NCBI RefSeq assembly: GCF_000813325.1
Contig: NZ_BBQE01000005.1
Strand: one strand, 5' to 3'
Source of the DNA: Sulfurospirillum cavolei
GTDB lineage: Bacteria > Campylobacterota > Campylobacteria > Campylobacterales > Sulfurospirillaceae
Length of the DNA stretch: 64,000 nucleotides
Part shown: in pieces, positions 26,002 to 33,705 of the stretch
Layout of the letters: each line of letters opens with the position of its first letter
How positions within the stretch are numbered: the stretch's first letter is position 1
The notes under the pieces: generated by a model
The model's input: only the letters and a program-made list of their open reading frames with translations
What the model was told of the DNA's origin: nothing
The model's database searches: none
Program-made: the position numbers and the translations under genes

Positions 26002-27138
26002 AAAGAGCGTCACGCTGCAAAGACTTACTCCCATCATGACACCCATAACGGGTAAAAGCGTTCCATCATGCAAAAAGCTTGCGACAAAGCCCATCAAAGC
26101 ACCCATACTGTACTGTAAAACGCCGATAATCGCGTTCGCGGAAGCACTGATGTTCGGAAAAAATTCCAGCGTCAATGAAACCGAATTGGAAAAAATAAAA
26201 CCTAAAGAGCCGATGTAAAGCATAATCAACGGAAAAATAACGCCAATGCTTTGATCGTGAAATATAAAAAGTAAAAAACCCAAAAGTGCTTGTAAAATCA
26301 AGCCGAAACGCAAAAGATAAAAAGGCTCGATACGTTTGACGAGATAGGCATTGAGCCTACCTGTTAGCATCAGTAAAATGACGTTACTTGCGAAGAAAAA
26401 CGAAAAAAGAGTTGCTCCGATGTGAAAATGTTCCATATAAATAAACGACGAAGAGGTAATGAACGTGTACATCCCGGATGAGCACAATATTTGCGATACG
26501 ATCAAAACCATCGCCGTTTTATGGCTTAAAACGCGTTTGTAATTTTGAAAAGGAGTTACTTTCGTGTTGGTTTGCATGCCTTTGGGAAAGAAAAAAAAGT
26601 AGATCGTAAGAATCATAAAGGCATAAATGCACAAGAAAACAAAAATACTTCGCCATGAAAAAAGTTTTAAAAATAAAGCACCGAGCGTAGGTGCGATTAA
26701 CGGCGCGGTTAGCATAATCATAGCAATCAGTGAAAAGACGCGCGCACTCTCTTTACCCTCGTATCGATCGCGCACAGTTGCAGAGACGTTCACCGTAGCG
26801 ATACCGCCGCCGAAAGATTGAATCGCGCGTAAAATCCAAAAAAGCGTCATATCGTGCGTAAAAATAAGCGCAAAGCTACTGAGTCCGAAAAGAATCAATC
26901 CGATGCTAATCAGCGGCTTTCTTCCGTAGGCGTCCGAAATAGGCCCGCCGAAAAGCTGACCCATCGCAATACCGAAGAAAAAAAGACTGAGGCTAAATTC
27001 GACATTGGGTATGGAAGTATGAAGGTCGCTTGCGATGGAGGGAAATGCCGGTAAATACATGTCGATCGACAAAGGAGAAATTGCCGATAAAGAGGCGAGA
27101 ATAAGGATCAACTGACGTTCGCTTAAAGAGTGGTGCAT
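25948..27138 (-). CDS. Bcr/CflA family drug-resistance MFS transporter
   Basis: A 396-residue, 12-span exporter of the DHA1 group. The family sequences are evident: SIDMYLPAFPSIASDL near the N-terminus, GQLFGGPISDAYGRKP as the loop 2-3 motif, and RAIQSFGGG with the Arg of motif B. Members export bicyclomycin, chloramphenicol, sulfonamides or dipeptides; the substrate here is unknown. It ends inside mutY on the opposite strand and diverges from the lipoprotein gene. Confidence 0.9.
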   Translation of the reverse strand: MHHSLSERQLILILASLSAISPLSIDMYLPAFPSIASDLHTSIPNVEFSLSLFFFGIAMGQLFGGPISDAYGRKPLISIGLILFGLSSFALIFTHDMTLFWILRAIQSFGGGIATVNVSATVRDRYEGKESARVFSLIAMIMLTAPLIAPTLGALFLKLFSWRSIFVFLCIYAFMILTIYFFFFPKGMQTNTKVTPFQNYKRVLSHKTAMVLIVSQILCSSGMYTFITSSSFIYMEHFHIGATLFSFFFASNVILLMLTGRLNAYLVKRIEPFYLLRFGLILQALLGFLLFIFHDQSIGVIFPLIMLYIGSLGFIFSNSVSLTLEFFPNISASANAIIGVLQYSMGALMGFVASFLHDGTLLPVMGVMMGVSLCSVTLFLVGVRNDAFHHHATPAS

Positions 27139-27206
27139 TCTTTTTTTCCGTAATTTTTTAAAAGATTATAGGCGATTAGGTTAAATTGAATGTTAATAAA
27201 ATCCTT

Positions 27207-27235
27207 TTGAATGCTTTAAGTCGTTGCGTTATACA
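27207..27235 (+). promoter_or_regulatory. Sigma-70 promoter before the lipoprotein gene
   Basis: TTGAAT (27207-27212) and TATACA (27230-27235) are separated by 17 bases, the ideal spacing. The start codon follows 28 bases downstream, preceded by AAAGGAG. Confidence 0.65.
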
Positions 27236-27263
27236 ATAAAGTCAAAGGTGTAAAGGAGCGTCT

Positions 27264-27932
27264 ATGTTGCGAAAATGGTTAACCCTTTTGATCACGGCGT
27301 GGCTTTTGCTCGGTTGCAATGATAAAGCGGCGAACCATGCGAATGTTACGGTCGAGGGTGTGGACGCAAACGAGCAAAATGCTATTAAATCGGTTATTTT
27401 GAACGGGAAAAACCCTCCCAAAGAGTACCGCGAACTTGTATGGAAAAAACTCAAATGCAGCGATGCGATTAGCCAAAGAATCGGAAAACGAGCGGTTTTT
27501 ATCGCACATCGGTTTCAAGAAAAACAGATTTACGGCGGAGAAGTAACGCGCGAGGCAATCTTTTTTATCGGAAACGATAAGCCGAGCAAGATTATCGATT
27601 TTGACGTTAAAACGGCATTTAGCGCATTTTTGGCGACACCGAGTATTCAAGAGATTTTTGCACCTTCGATTTGGGATTTGAAGCGGTTGCACGAATTATT
27701 TCCAACAAGTGCAAACGATGCTTTGGCAAAAGAGACGATCAAAGATTTTATTTATTCGATCAAGCGGTTTGCCAAAGAAGATCAAAGTTACCTCGATCAA
27801 GCGATTTCCACGGCAAATACGCCGATGTCGATTGCTAATAATACGGCGTTGTTCATTGTTATGCGCCTTTTCCCCGAACTCTTGGAAGAGCTGTTGTTTG
27901 ACGAAATAACGTACAAGGGCAAATATTATTAA
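27264..27932 (+). CDS. Predicted lipoprotein of unknown function
   Basis: A 222-residue protein not recognised by family. The N-terminus is a type II signal peptide with lipobox LLGC, giving acylated Cys18. The mature part is helical and Lys/Ala-rich with no further cysteine pair beyond Cys71 (KLKCSDAIS). The sequence reads as a soluble periplasmic-facing domain. It is followed after 9 bases by the Sel1-repeat gene, so the two may form an envelope-related operon driven by the promoter at 27207. Confidence 0.7.
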   Translation: MLRKWLTLLITAWLLLGCNDKAANHANVTVEGVDANEQNAIKSVILNGKNPPKEYRELVWKKLKCSDAISQRIGKRAVFIAHRFQEKQIYGGEVTREAIFFIGNDKPSKIIDFDVKTAFSAFLATPSIQEIFAPSIWDLKRLHELFPTSANDALAKETIKDFIYSIKRFAKEDQSYLDQAISTANTPMSIANNTALFIVMRLFPELLEELLFDEITYKGKYY

Positions 27933-27941
27933 GGAGATACG

Positions 27942-28565
27942 ATGAAAGCTCTTATCTTTAAAATCGCGATAGGGTTTTATTTCAGTATCGGTATGCTTCA
28001 CGCCGATGCTTTAAGCGAAGGACTCGGTGCCTATGAAAAAGGAAACTATATGGCATCAAGCCTCTTTTTTGAAGAAGCCTGCGATAATAACGTAATGGAG
28101 GCATGCTACAACCTTGCGCTGATGTACGACGAAGGTGTGGGCGTTTATAAAGACGATCAAAAAGCAATGATGTTATTGACAAAAGCATGTGAGGGAGGAT
28201 TTGTCGATAGTTGCTATAATCTTGGCATAATGTACGAAAAAGGCGAAGGTGTTACGCAAGATACGGTAAAGGCGTTTACGCTTTATTATCAAGCTTGTGA
28301 AAAAGGGCATACGCGAGGATGCTATTCGACCGCACTTATGTACTATAAAGGCGAAGGCGTACGAAAGAACTTTGTTGAAGCCGCAAAACTTTTTCAACAA
28401 ACATGCAATGAAGGTTATGAAAAAAGTTGCTTTAATCTAGGCGTGATGTACCGTGACGGACAAGGCGTGGCTCAAAATAGACAAAAAGCAATCGAATTAT
28501 TTTCTCAATCATGCACGATGGGTTTTGATCTCGGATGCAAAAACGCTCTGTTGCTCAAAGAGTGA
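27942..28565 (+). CDS. Secreted Sel1-repeat, cysteine-rich Hcp-like protein
   Basis: A 207-residue protein with a signal peptide (cleavage near residue 22, after HADA) and about four 36-residue Sel1/TPR-like repeats (about residues 48-200). Each repeat carries a Cys pair eight residues apart (for example CDNNVMEAC and CEGGFVDSC), the pattern of disulfide-stabilised Helicobacter cysteine-rich proteins (Hcp). Consensus AxxYxxGxGVxxDxxKA is visible in each. Hcp proteins bind peptides or penicillin-like ligands, but no enzymatic role can be read here. Confidence 0.88.
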   Translation: MKALIFKIAIGFYFSIGMLHADALSEGLGAYEKGNYMASSLFFEEACDNNVMEACYNLALMYDEGVGVYKDDQKAMMLLTKACEGGFVDSCYNLGIMYEKGEGVTQDTVKAFTLYYQACEKGHTRGCYSTALMYYKGEGVRKNFVEAAKLFQQTCNEGYEKSCFNLGVMYRDGQGVAQNRQKAIELFSQSCTMGFDLGCKNALLLKE

Positions 28566-28648
28566 TAGAAAAATTATAAGCGTTAATGTTGCACTTAAGA
28601 ATTGAATTAGCATTTTAATAAGGCGTATTTTAGGAGTTTAAGGATTGG

Positions 28649-28736
28649 TGGCCGGGAGAGAGGGATTCGAACCCCCGGAGGTATTACCCTCAACGGTTTT
28701 CAAGACCGCCGCATTAAACCGCTCTGCCATCTCCCG
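28649..28736 (-). tRNA. tRNA-Ser (UGA)
   Basis: Acceptor arms CGGGAGA and TCTCCCG pair fully, the discriminator is G, and CCA is encoded. The anticodon loop reads CTTGAAA, so the anticodon is TGA. A long variable arm (GTTGAGGGTAATACCTCC region) marks a class II tRNA. Last gene of a four-tRNA cluster transcribed leftward. Confidence 0.96.
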
Positions 28737-28762
28737 AGACGAAGAAACATATTTGCAAATTT

Positions 28763-28836
28763 TGGAGGCGACACCCGGATTTGAACCGGGGATCAAGGCT
28801 TTGCAGGCCCATGCCTTACCGCTTGGCTATATCGCC
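28763..28836 (-). tRNA. tRNA-Cys (GCA)
   Basis: Acceptor GGCGATA pairs with TGTCGCC (one G-T pair), the discriminator is T as required for cysteine identity, and CCA is encoded. The anticodon stem-loop GGGCCTGCAAAGCC gives GCA. 74 nucleotides including CCA. Confidence 0.96.
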
Positions 28837-28855
28837 ACCGAATTCTTAAATCAGG

Positions 28856-28943
28856 TGGTGCCCGGAGCCGGATTTGAACCGGCACAGGAAAAACTCCCGA
28901 GGGATTTTAAGTCCCTTGCGTCTACCAATTTCGCCATCCGGGC
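28856..28943 (-). tRNA. tRNA-Leu (UAA)
   Basis: Acceptor GCCCGGA pairs with TCCGGGC, the discriminator is A, and CCA is encoded. The anticodon loop CTTAAAA gives TAA. A long variable arm (TCCCTCGGGAG region) fits class II. 88 nucleotides. Confidence 0.96.
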
Positions 28944-28971
28944 AACGCATTTCTTTTTTAAAAAAACTAAA

Positions 28972-29046
<75 letters not shown>

Positions 29047-29064
29047 ATTTAAAAAAGAGATGAG

Positions 29065-29070
29065 AGTATA
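29065..29070 (-). promoter_or_regulatory. -10 box of the tRNA cluster
   Basis: TATACT on the minus strand lies about 19 bases upstream of the tRNA-Gly 5' end, a reasonable distance for a short leader. No clear -35 is seen. Confidence 0.5.
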
Positions 29071-29143
29071 GCAGTTTTTTTGAAAAATGTAAAGTCATCT
29101 TCGTTAAATTTGTGAAAGGCAAATTTTTTTAGGGTGGTTTTGC

Positions 29144-29149
29144 TATAAT
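29144..29149 (+). promoter_or_regulatory. Extended -10 promoter of ilvD
   Basis: TGCTATAAT provides a perfect TATAAT with the TGn extension, 26 bases before the ilvD ATG. It drives ilvD, marC and perhaps the small cysteine protein. Confidence 0.6.
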
Positions 29150-29174
29150 TTAAAAAATTTTTTAAGGAAGATTG

Positions 29175-30857
29175 ATGCGTAGCGATCAAGTCAAAAAAGG
29201 GTATAACAGAGCACCTCATCGGAGTTTGTTTCGGGCAACGGGTCTTAAAGACGAAGATTTTAACAAACCGTTTATCGGCGTAGCCAATTCGTATATCGAT
29301 ATTATTCCGGGGCATTTCTTTTTGCATGAGTACGCCGTGATCATTAAGGACGAGATTCGTAAAAACGGATGCGTTCCGTTTGAGTTTAACACGATCGGCG
29401 TCGACGACGGGATTGCAATGGGACATGACGGGATGCTGTATTCGCTTCCGAGCCGCGAGTTGATCGCCAATTCGATTGAAACCATGATGAATGCACATAT
29501 GTTGGATGCGATGATTTGTATTCCCAATTGCGACAAGATAGTACCGGGTATGATTATGGGCGCGTTGAGGGTTAACGTTCCGACGGTTTTCGTCAGCGGC
29601 GGACCGATGAAAAAAGGTTATACGAAAGAGGGCGCACCGCTTGATTTAAACTCTGCTTTCGAAGCCGTCGGAAAGTTCGAAAAAGGCGATATTAGCGAAG
29701 CAGAATTGGTAGATATCGAGTGTAATGCCTGTCCAAGCGGCGGTTCGTGTTCGGGGATGTTTACCGCTAATAGTATGAATACGTTGATGGAAGCCATGGG
29801 CATCGCCCTTCCCGGTAACGGTACGATTCCGGCACTCACGCAAGAACGCGAAGCGTTAATACGCAAGGCGGCCAAACGTATCTGTGAAATTGCCCTCGAC
29901 GATCGTTTTAAATTGAAAAATATCTTGAATGAAAAAGCCGTTCGTAACGCGTTTGCGATCGATATGGCCATGGGAGGAAGTTCCAATACGGTTCTTCACA
30001 TGTTAGCCATCGCCAAAGAAGCGGGCGTTAATTTTGCGATTAAAGATATTAACGAAATTAGTAAAAACGTTTCGCATATCGCGAAAATTTCGCCTTCGCT
30101 TTCGACCGTTCACATGGAAGACATCAACAAAGCGGGCGGCATGAACGCCGTTATGAAAGAGGTCAGCCGACGCGATAACGGCATTTTGCATCTGGATAAT
30201 TTAACCGTGACGGGCGAAACGATCGGCGAACGTATCGCTACTGCGGAAATTAAAGATACGACCGTCATTCATACCCTAGAAAATCCTTACTCCAAAGTGG
30301 GCGGATTGGCGATTTTGTTCGGCAATTTGGCACAAGCGGGATGCGTCATTAAAACGGCGGGTATCGTGGGCGGTCGCCAATTTATCGGTAAAGCGGTTTG
30401 TTTTGATTCGCAACAAGAGGCACTCTCGGGAATCGTGGGCGGTAGAGTCAAAAAAGGCGACGTGGTCGTGATTCGCTACGAAGGACCGCGCGGGGGGCCT
30501 GGAATGCAAGAGATGCTTTCTCCGACCAGTTTGATCATGGGAATGGGATTAGGTGCCGACGTAGCGCTCATCACCGACGGGCGTTTTTCGGGTGCGACCA
30601 GAGGATTTAGCATCGGGCATGTCAGTCCCGAAGCGGCAGAGGGCGGGTTGATCGGTCTTCTTCAAGACGGCGATACGATTCAAATCGACGTTGATGCGTA
30701 CAGTATCGAAGCCTTGATCGACGAGGCGGAATTGGCGCGCCGTAAAGCGGCATTTAAACCCAAAGTCAAAACGATTCAAGGAAGCTGGTTAAAACAATAC
30801 CGCCAATTGGTGACCAACGCCAGTAGCGGCGCGGTTCTTCGTACCGAAGAGGCATAA
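29175..30857 (+). CDS. ilvD: Dihydroxy-acid dehydratase
   Basis: IlvD makes the 2-oxo acids of valine and isoleucine from dihydroxy acids, using an Fe-S cluster and Mg. Cluster-binding sequences are CIPNCDKIVPGM (near residue 118) and CNACPSGGSCSGMFTANSMN (near residue 185). The C-terminal half has ALITDGRFSGATRG. The ATG at 29175 follows AAGGAAG; a TTG directly before it is not needed. 560 residues, standard. It overlaps marC by one base (TAATG). Confidence 0.97.
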   Translation: MRSDQVKKGYNRAPHRSLFRATGLKDEDFNKPFIGVANSYIDIIPGHFFLHEYAVIIKDEIRKNGCVPFEFNTIGVDDGIAMGHDGMLYSLPSRELIANSIETMMNAHMLDAMICIPNCDKIVPGMIMGALRVNVPTVFVSGGPMKKGYTKEGAPLDLNSAFEAVGKFEKGDISEAELVDIECNACPSGGSCSGMFTANSMNTLMEAMGIALPGNGTIPALTQEREALIRKAAKRICEIALDDRFKLKNILNEKAVRNAFAIDMAMGGSSNTVLHMLAIAKEAGVNFAIKDINEISKNVSHIAKISPSLSTVHMEDINKAGGMNAVMKEVSRRDNGILHLDNLTVTGETIGERIATAEIKDTTVIHTLENPYSKVGGLAILFGNLAQAGCVIKTAGIVGGRQFIGKAVCFDSQQEALSGIVGGRVKKGDVVVIRYEGPRGGPGMQEMLSPTSLIMGMGLGADVALITDGRFSGATRGFSIGHVSPEAAEGGLIGLLQDGDTIQIDVDAYSIEALIDEAELARRKAAFKPKVKTIQGSWLKQYRQLVTNASSGAVLRTEEA

Positions 30858-31495
30858 TGGCGGATTTTTTCAACCTCTTGTTACAACATACCATTACGAT
30901 GATGGCAATCGTCGATCCTTTGGGCGTCAGTGCGATTATGCTTTCGCTTTTGCCCCAAAATACGACCAAAGCGCACATCGATAAAATTGCGGCTAAAGCG
31001 ACGATGACGATTATCGTCGCTTTTTTCGTTGTGCTTTTAAGCGGTAATTTTTTACTCAACCTTTTCGGTATCGAGATCGATTCGCTGAAAGTCATGGGCG
31101 GTATTATTTTGTTGCTGACGGCAATTAAGATGGTTCAAGGCTCTATGGAGTCGAAAAATCAAACCGAAGAAGAGCGCGAAGAAGCCATCAAAAACGATGA
31201 ATTTTCGGTTATTCCTTTGGGTATTCCGATTACGTTTGGCCCTGGAATTTTTGCAACGATCATCATTTTGCGCGGGCATAGCGAAAGCGTCGCTTCCATT
31301 GCGGCATTGATTATCGCGTATCTTATCGTGGCGTTTAGCGTCTATCTTGCGTTTAAAAACAGTATTTATATCCGTCATTATTTGGGCATTACGGGGCAAA
31401 AGATCGTGAGTCGTTTGATGGGTTTGATCGTTGGAGCGATAGCGGTGCAATTTATCGTAGGCGGCATCAGCGTGCTTGCGAAACATTACATGTAA
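30857..31495 (+). CDS. MarC family integral membrane protein
   Basis: A 212-residue protein with six predicted spans and the family's first-span sequence AIVDPLGVSAIML and the mid-protein IPLGIPITFGPG. MarC was once thought to be a multidrug resistance protein, but that role was withdrawn; its function is unknown. It is translationally coupled to ilvD, which might hint at export of amino-acid-related compounds, though this is only context. Confidence 0.9.
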   Translation: MADFFNLLLQHTITMMAIVDPLGVSAIMLSLLPQNTTKAHIDKIAAKATMTIIVAFFVVLLSGNFLLNLFGIEIDSLKVMGGIILLLTAIKMVQGSMESKNQTEEEREEAIKNDEFSVIPLGIPITFGPGIFATIIILRGHSESVASIAALIIAYLIVAFSVYLAFKNSIYIRHYLGITGQKIVSRLMGLIVGAIAVQFIVGGISVLAKHYM

Positions 31496-31505
31496 GGATG
31501 GTTTC

Positions 31506-31715
31506 ATGAACCGAGGCGGTTGGACGTGCCCTCACGACGTCGAGGGTATTTGCGACATTATTCGCAAAGAGTGTGATCCCGGAGATCGCGGATGCGTGCT
31601 TTACGGAAAAGCCAAATTTTCCAATGAAGCCTCTCCTTCCAACGAGGCGTTTGAAAAGCGTATGGAGCGTAAAATGCGTGAAATGCTCGGCGAAGCGTAC
31701 GATCCTCAGGCGTAA
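31506..31715 (+). CDS. Small cysteine-containing protein
   Basis: A 69-residue soluble protein of unknown function. Four cysteines (WTCPHD, GICDII, KECDPG, RGCVLY) lie in the first half, spaced C-x7-C-x6-C-x5-C, which could hold a zinc ion or Fe-S cluster. The second half is a charged helix rich in Glu, Lys and Met. I choose the ATG at 31506, behind AAGGATGG; a longer frame from 31476 overlaps marC without a ribosome site. It ends one base before the convergent tonB stop codon. Confidence 0.7.
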   Translation: MNRGGWTCPHDVEGICDIIRKECDPGDRGCVLYGKAKFSNEASPSNEAFEKRMERKMREMLGEAYDPQA

Positions 31716-32378
31716 TTATTTAAGCGTATAACTCAAAACGATACGAATTTCCACGGGCGATTCGACGCTCGGAAATGTTTCTGAAGCCTGTTTTAACGTC
31801 TCAAGGCTGTGTTCGTCTAAAAGCGCATACTTTGACTTTTGGCAGACATGAGCCTCTTTTACCCCTGCACTCGTCCATATAAAGCATAAAGCGACGGCAC
31901 CTTCCATTCCCGCACGTTGGGCTCTTTTCGGATACGTTTTTGCCGCTAAAAGTGCCGCTTGAATCTTGTGCGCAATCTGGTTTTCCTGCGCATCGGTCGT
32001 ATGCTTGAGAGGTTTAGGCATCAAAGCTTCCGTAGTAGTTTCTGCGGATAGAGGGTGCGCTTCTTCGTGCGGCGTCTCGTGCGGCGCACTTAGGGCAGGT
32101 GTCGGAGCAACGGTTGCGATCGGCTTAGGCTTGGGCGGAGTCGGTTTAGAAGACGGTTGCGACGGGTGAGTTTCGGCTTTAGGCTCTTCGACGACGTTTG
32201 GTACGTTTTGGGGTACGGCGGGTGTAGGCGTCGGTTGTTGCGGCGTTAGGCAGATGTGAAAACGCTCTTGTCTCACGGGTTCGCTCGGTTTGGCACGGAG
32301 CGTAAAAAACGATATTAAAAGCATTGCGACGCTTACATGTAAGAACAATGAAAGTAAAAAAGCGCGTTTGAGGTACAT
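31716..32378 (-). CDS. tonB: Energy transducer TonB
   Basis: TonB spans the periplasm and passes proton-motive energy from ExbB-ExbD to outer-membrane receptors. One N-terminal span (about residues 6-26) is followed by a long Pro/Thr/Glu/Lys-rich segment (about 27-120) and a C-terminal beta-alpha-beta domain with YPKRAQRAGMEGAVALCFIW, the family's YPxxAxxxGxxGxV pattern. The ATG at 32378 begins one base after the exbD stop codon. 220 residues. It is the last gene of the receptor operon and likely dedicated to it. Confidence 0.93.
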   Translation of the reverse strand: MYLKRAFLLSLFLHVSVAMLLISFFTLRAKPSEPVRQERFHICLTPQQPTPTPAVPQNVPNVVEEPKAETHPSQPSSKPTPPKPKPIATVAPTPALSAPHETPHEEAHPLSAETTTEALMPKPLKHTTDAQENQIAHKIQAALLAAKTYPKRAQRAGMEGAVALCFIWTSAGVKEAHVCQKSKYALLDEHSLETLKQASETFPSVESPVEIRIVLSYTLK

Positions 32379-32379
32379 A

Positions 32380-32760
32380 TTATCGAGGGAGTACCGCAAT
32401 GTCGAGGTGTTCCAAACGGCGTGCTTTAAGGCGATCCAAGAGCGTCACGAACAGTCCGAAACGGCTCTGCTCGTCGGCTTGAAGCATTAACGTGTCTTGC
32501 GGGTTTAACATGTCAAGCTTTTGGTCGAGATTTTCTAAAGGAAGCGGCTCGTTTTGCCATAAAATCGTTTGGTCGTCTAAGAGCGTAATCGTATAGGCTT
32601 GTTTTTGAGACGGCGTGCTGCTTTGCGTCGCTTTAGGCAAATTAAGCTCTAAGGTGCGTTGGGCGATGAACGTTGAAAGGGTTAGGACAATCGTCAAAAG
32701 AACCAACATAATGTCGATAAAAGGGATAATATTGAGCCCTTCGGGTCGTTTAAGCCGCAC
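32380..32760 (-). CDS. exbD: ExbD/TolR-family proton channel subunit
   Basis: ExbD works with ExbB as a proton channel that energises TonB. A single span with the essential Asp (NIIPFIDIMLVLLTIVL, Asp near residue 16) is followed by a periplasmic domain. 126 residues, slightly short for the family but complete. It overlaps exbB by 11 bases. Confidence 0.94.
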   Translation of the reverse strand: MRLKRPEGLNIIPFIDIMLVLLTIVLTLSTFIAQRTLELNLPKATQSSTPSQKQAYTITLLDDQTILWQNEPLPLENLDQKLDMLNPQDTLMLQADEQSRFGLFVTLLDRLKARRLEHLDIAVLPR

Positions 32761-33184
32761 GCGATGCCTTCCACTTGGCGCTCAAAACGTCGCATTTGCG
32801 CAAGCATGCGCTATAGGTCATAAGCGTCGGAATAGCGACCGTTAAGCCGAGTGCCGTGGCTTTGAGCGCAAGCGAGAGTCCGGTTAAGACCGTATCGGTT
32901 TGGATATTGCCGGATTTTCCCATATCGTAAAACGTGACCATAATGCCTAATACAGTGCCTAAAAGCCCGATATAAGGCGCATTGGAGCTGATAATCGATA
33001 AGGCGGTCAGGTTGCGCGTCAGATCGGTTTCAAGCGTGTCGATGTCGCGGTAAGGCGTTACATCGATGTTGCGGTAAAAGAAAAAACGCTCCAACGCATA
33101 GGTGAGAGCCAGAAGACTCATCACCCCTAAAATACCGAAAATCGCATAGTCGATCCAGAATTTTAACGCGTCCATCAATTCCAT
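32750..33184 (-). CDS. exbB: ExbB/TolQ-family proton channel subunit
   Basis: ExbB forms the pentameric channel around ExbD. Three spans are seen, with the family sequences APYIGLLGTVLGIMVTF and ALKATALGLTVAIPTLM. At 144 residues it is the short form without the long periplasmic N-terminal extension found in some bacteria. It overlaps FmdE by 10 bases and ExbD by 11 bases. Confidence 0.94.
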   Translation of the reverse strand: MELMDALKFWIDYAIFGILGVMSLLALTYALERFFFYRNIDVTPYRDIDTLETDLTRNLTALSIISSNAPYIGLLGTVLGIMVTFYDMGKSGNIQTDTVLTGLSLALKATALGLTVAIPTLMTYSACLRKCDVLSAKWKASRAA

Positions 33185-33705
33185 CCGCGCGAATAGGCTT
33201 TAAAACAATCCAAACAAACTTTTTTTCCCTCTTGCAAGCGCATTTTATGCTCAGGCGCACTCTCGCCGCATACTTCGCACACTTCCGAAGCAAACAAGCG
33301 TGCCGATTCGGGAAGCTCAAACGTCGGCTCTTTGAGCGTAAAAAGCTCTTCCAGCGGCGCGTTTAAGATCAACTCTTGCATGCTCTCGCGATCGATCGTA
33401 TGACCGAAAGGGCGTTTAAAAACGATACGCCCTTTTTTGCCGTTTTTGCGATCAAAAAAACTAAACGCTTGCTTCCCCGTGTCTTTATAGATGAGATTGC
33501 CTTTGCCGAAACTGCATCCTAAAAGCACTTGAATCGCGTCGACTCCGCAGGCGTCGTTTTCGGTTACGCATACTAACTCTTCGTCTTTGCTAAATCCTAC
33601 CATCCCCAACCACTCATGAGCGGCTTGCGATGCACGAAATCCGATGGCAAGTCCCGGACATGCGTGTCCGTGAAATGCGATACATTTTTCCCATAATTGT
33701 TGCAT
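33175..33705 (-). CDS. FmdE-domain protein with zinc-ribbon tail
   Basis: A 176-residue cytoplasmic protein. The FmdE-like domain is marked by FHGHACPG with His12, His14 and Cys16, and by TENDACGVDAIQVLLGCSFGKGN. A C-terminal zinc ribbon uses Cys143, Cys146, Cys164 and Cys167. The name comes from subunit E of formylmethanofuran dehydrogenase, but no methanogenesis genes are here. In bacteria such proteins often neighbour metal or molybdate transport genes. Placed between a receptor and ExbB, it most likely handles the imported metal or its chelate; this is inference. Confidence 0.8.
   Translation of the reverse strand: MQQLWEKCIAFHGHACPGLAIGFRASQAAHEWLGMVGFSKDEELVCVTENDACGVDAIQVLLGCSFGKGNLIYKDTGKQAFSFFDRKNGKKGRIVFKRPFGHTIDRESMQELILNAPLEELFTLKEPTFELPESARLFASEVCEVCGESAPEHKMRLQEGKKVCLDCFKAYSRGWN

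Noticed and set aside
25948..27138. The Bcr-type exporter as an acquired resistance gene
   Set aside because: Base composition matches the neighbours and no mobile element is near; such exporters are common core genes.
27942..28565. A CRISPR-like or tandem DNA repeat in the Sel1 gene
   Set aside because: The periodicity is the 36-residue protein repeat; the DNA copies are too diverged and no spacers exist.
33175..33705. FmdE as a sign of methanogenesis or formylmethanofuran metabolism
   Set aside because: No other C1-carrier genes are present, and the domain is common in bacteria that lack this pathway.
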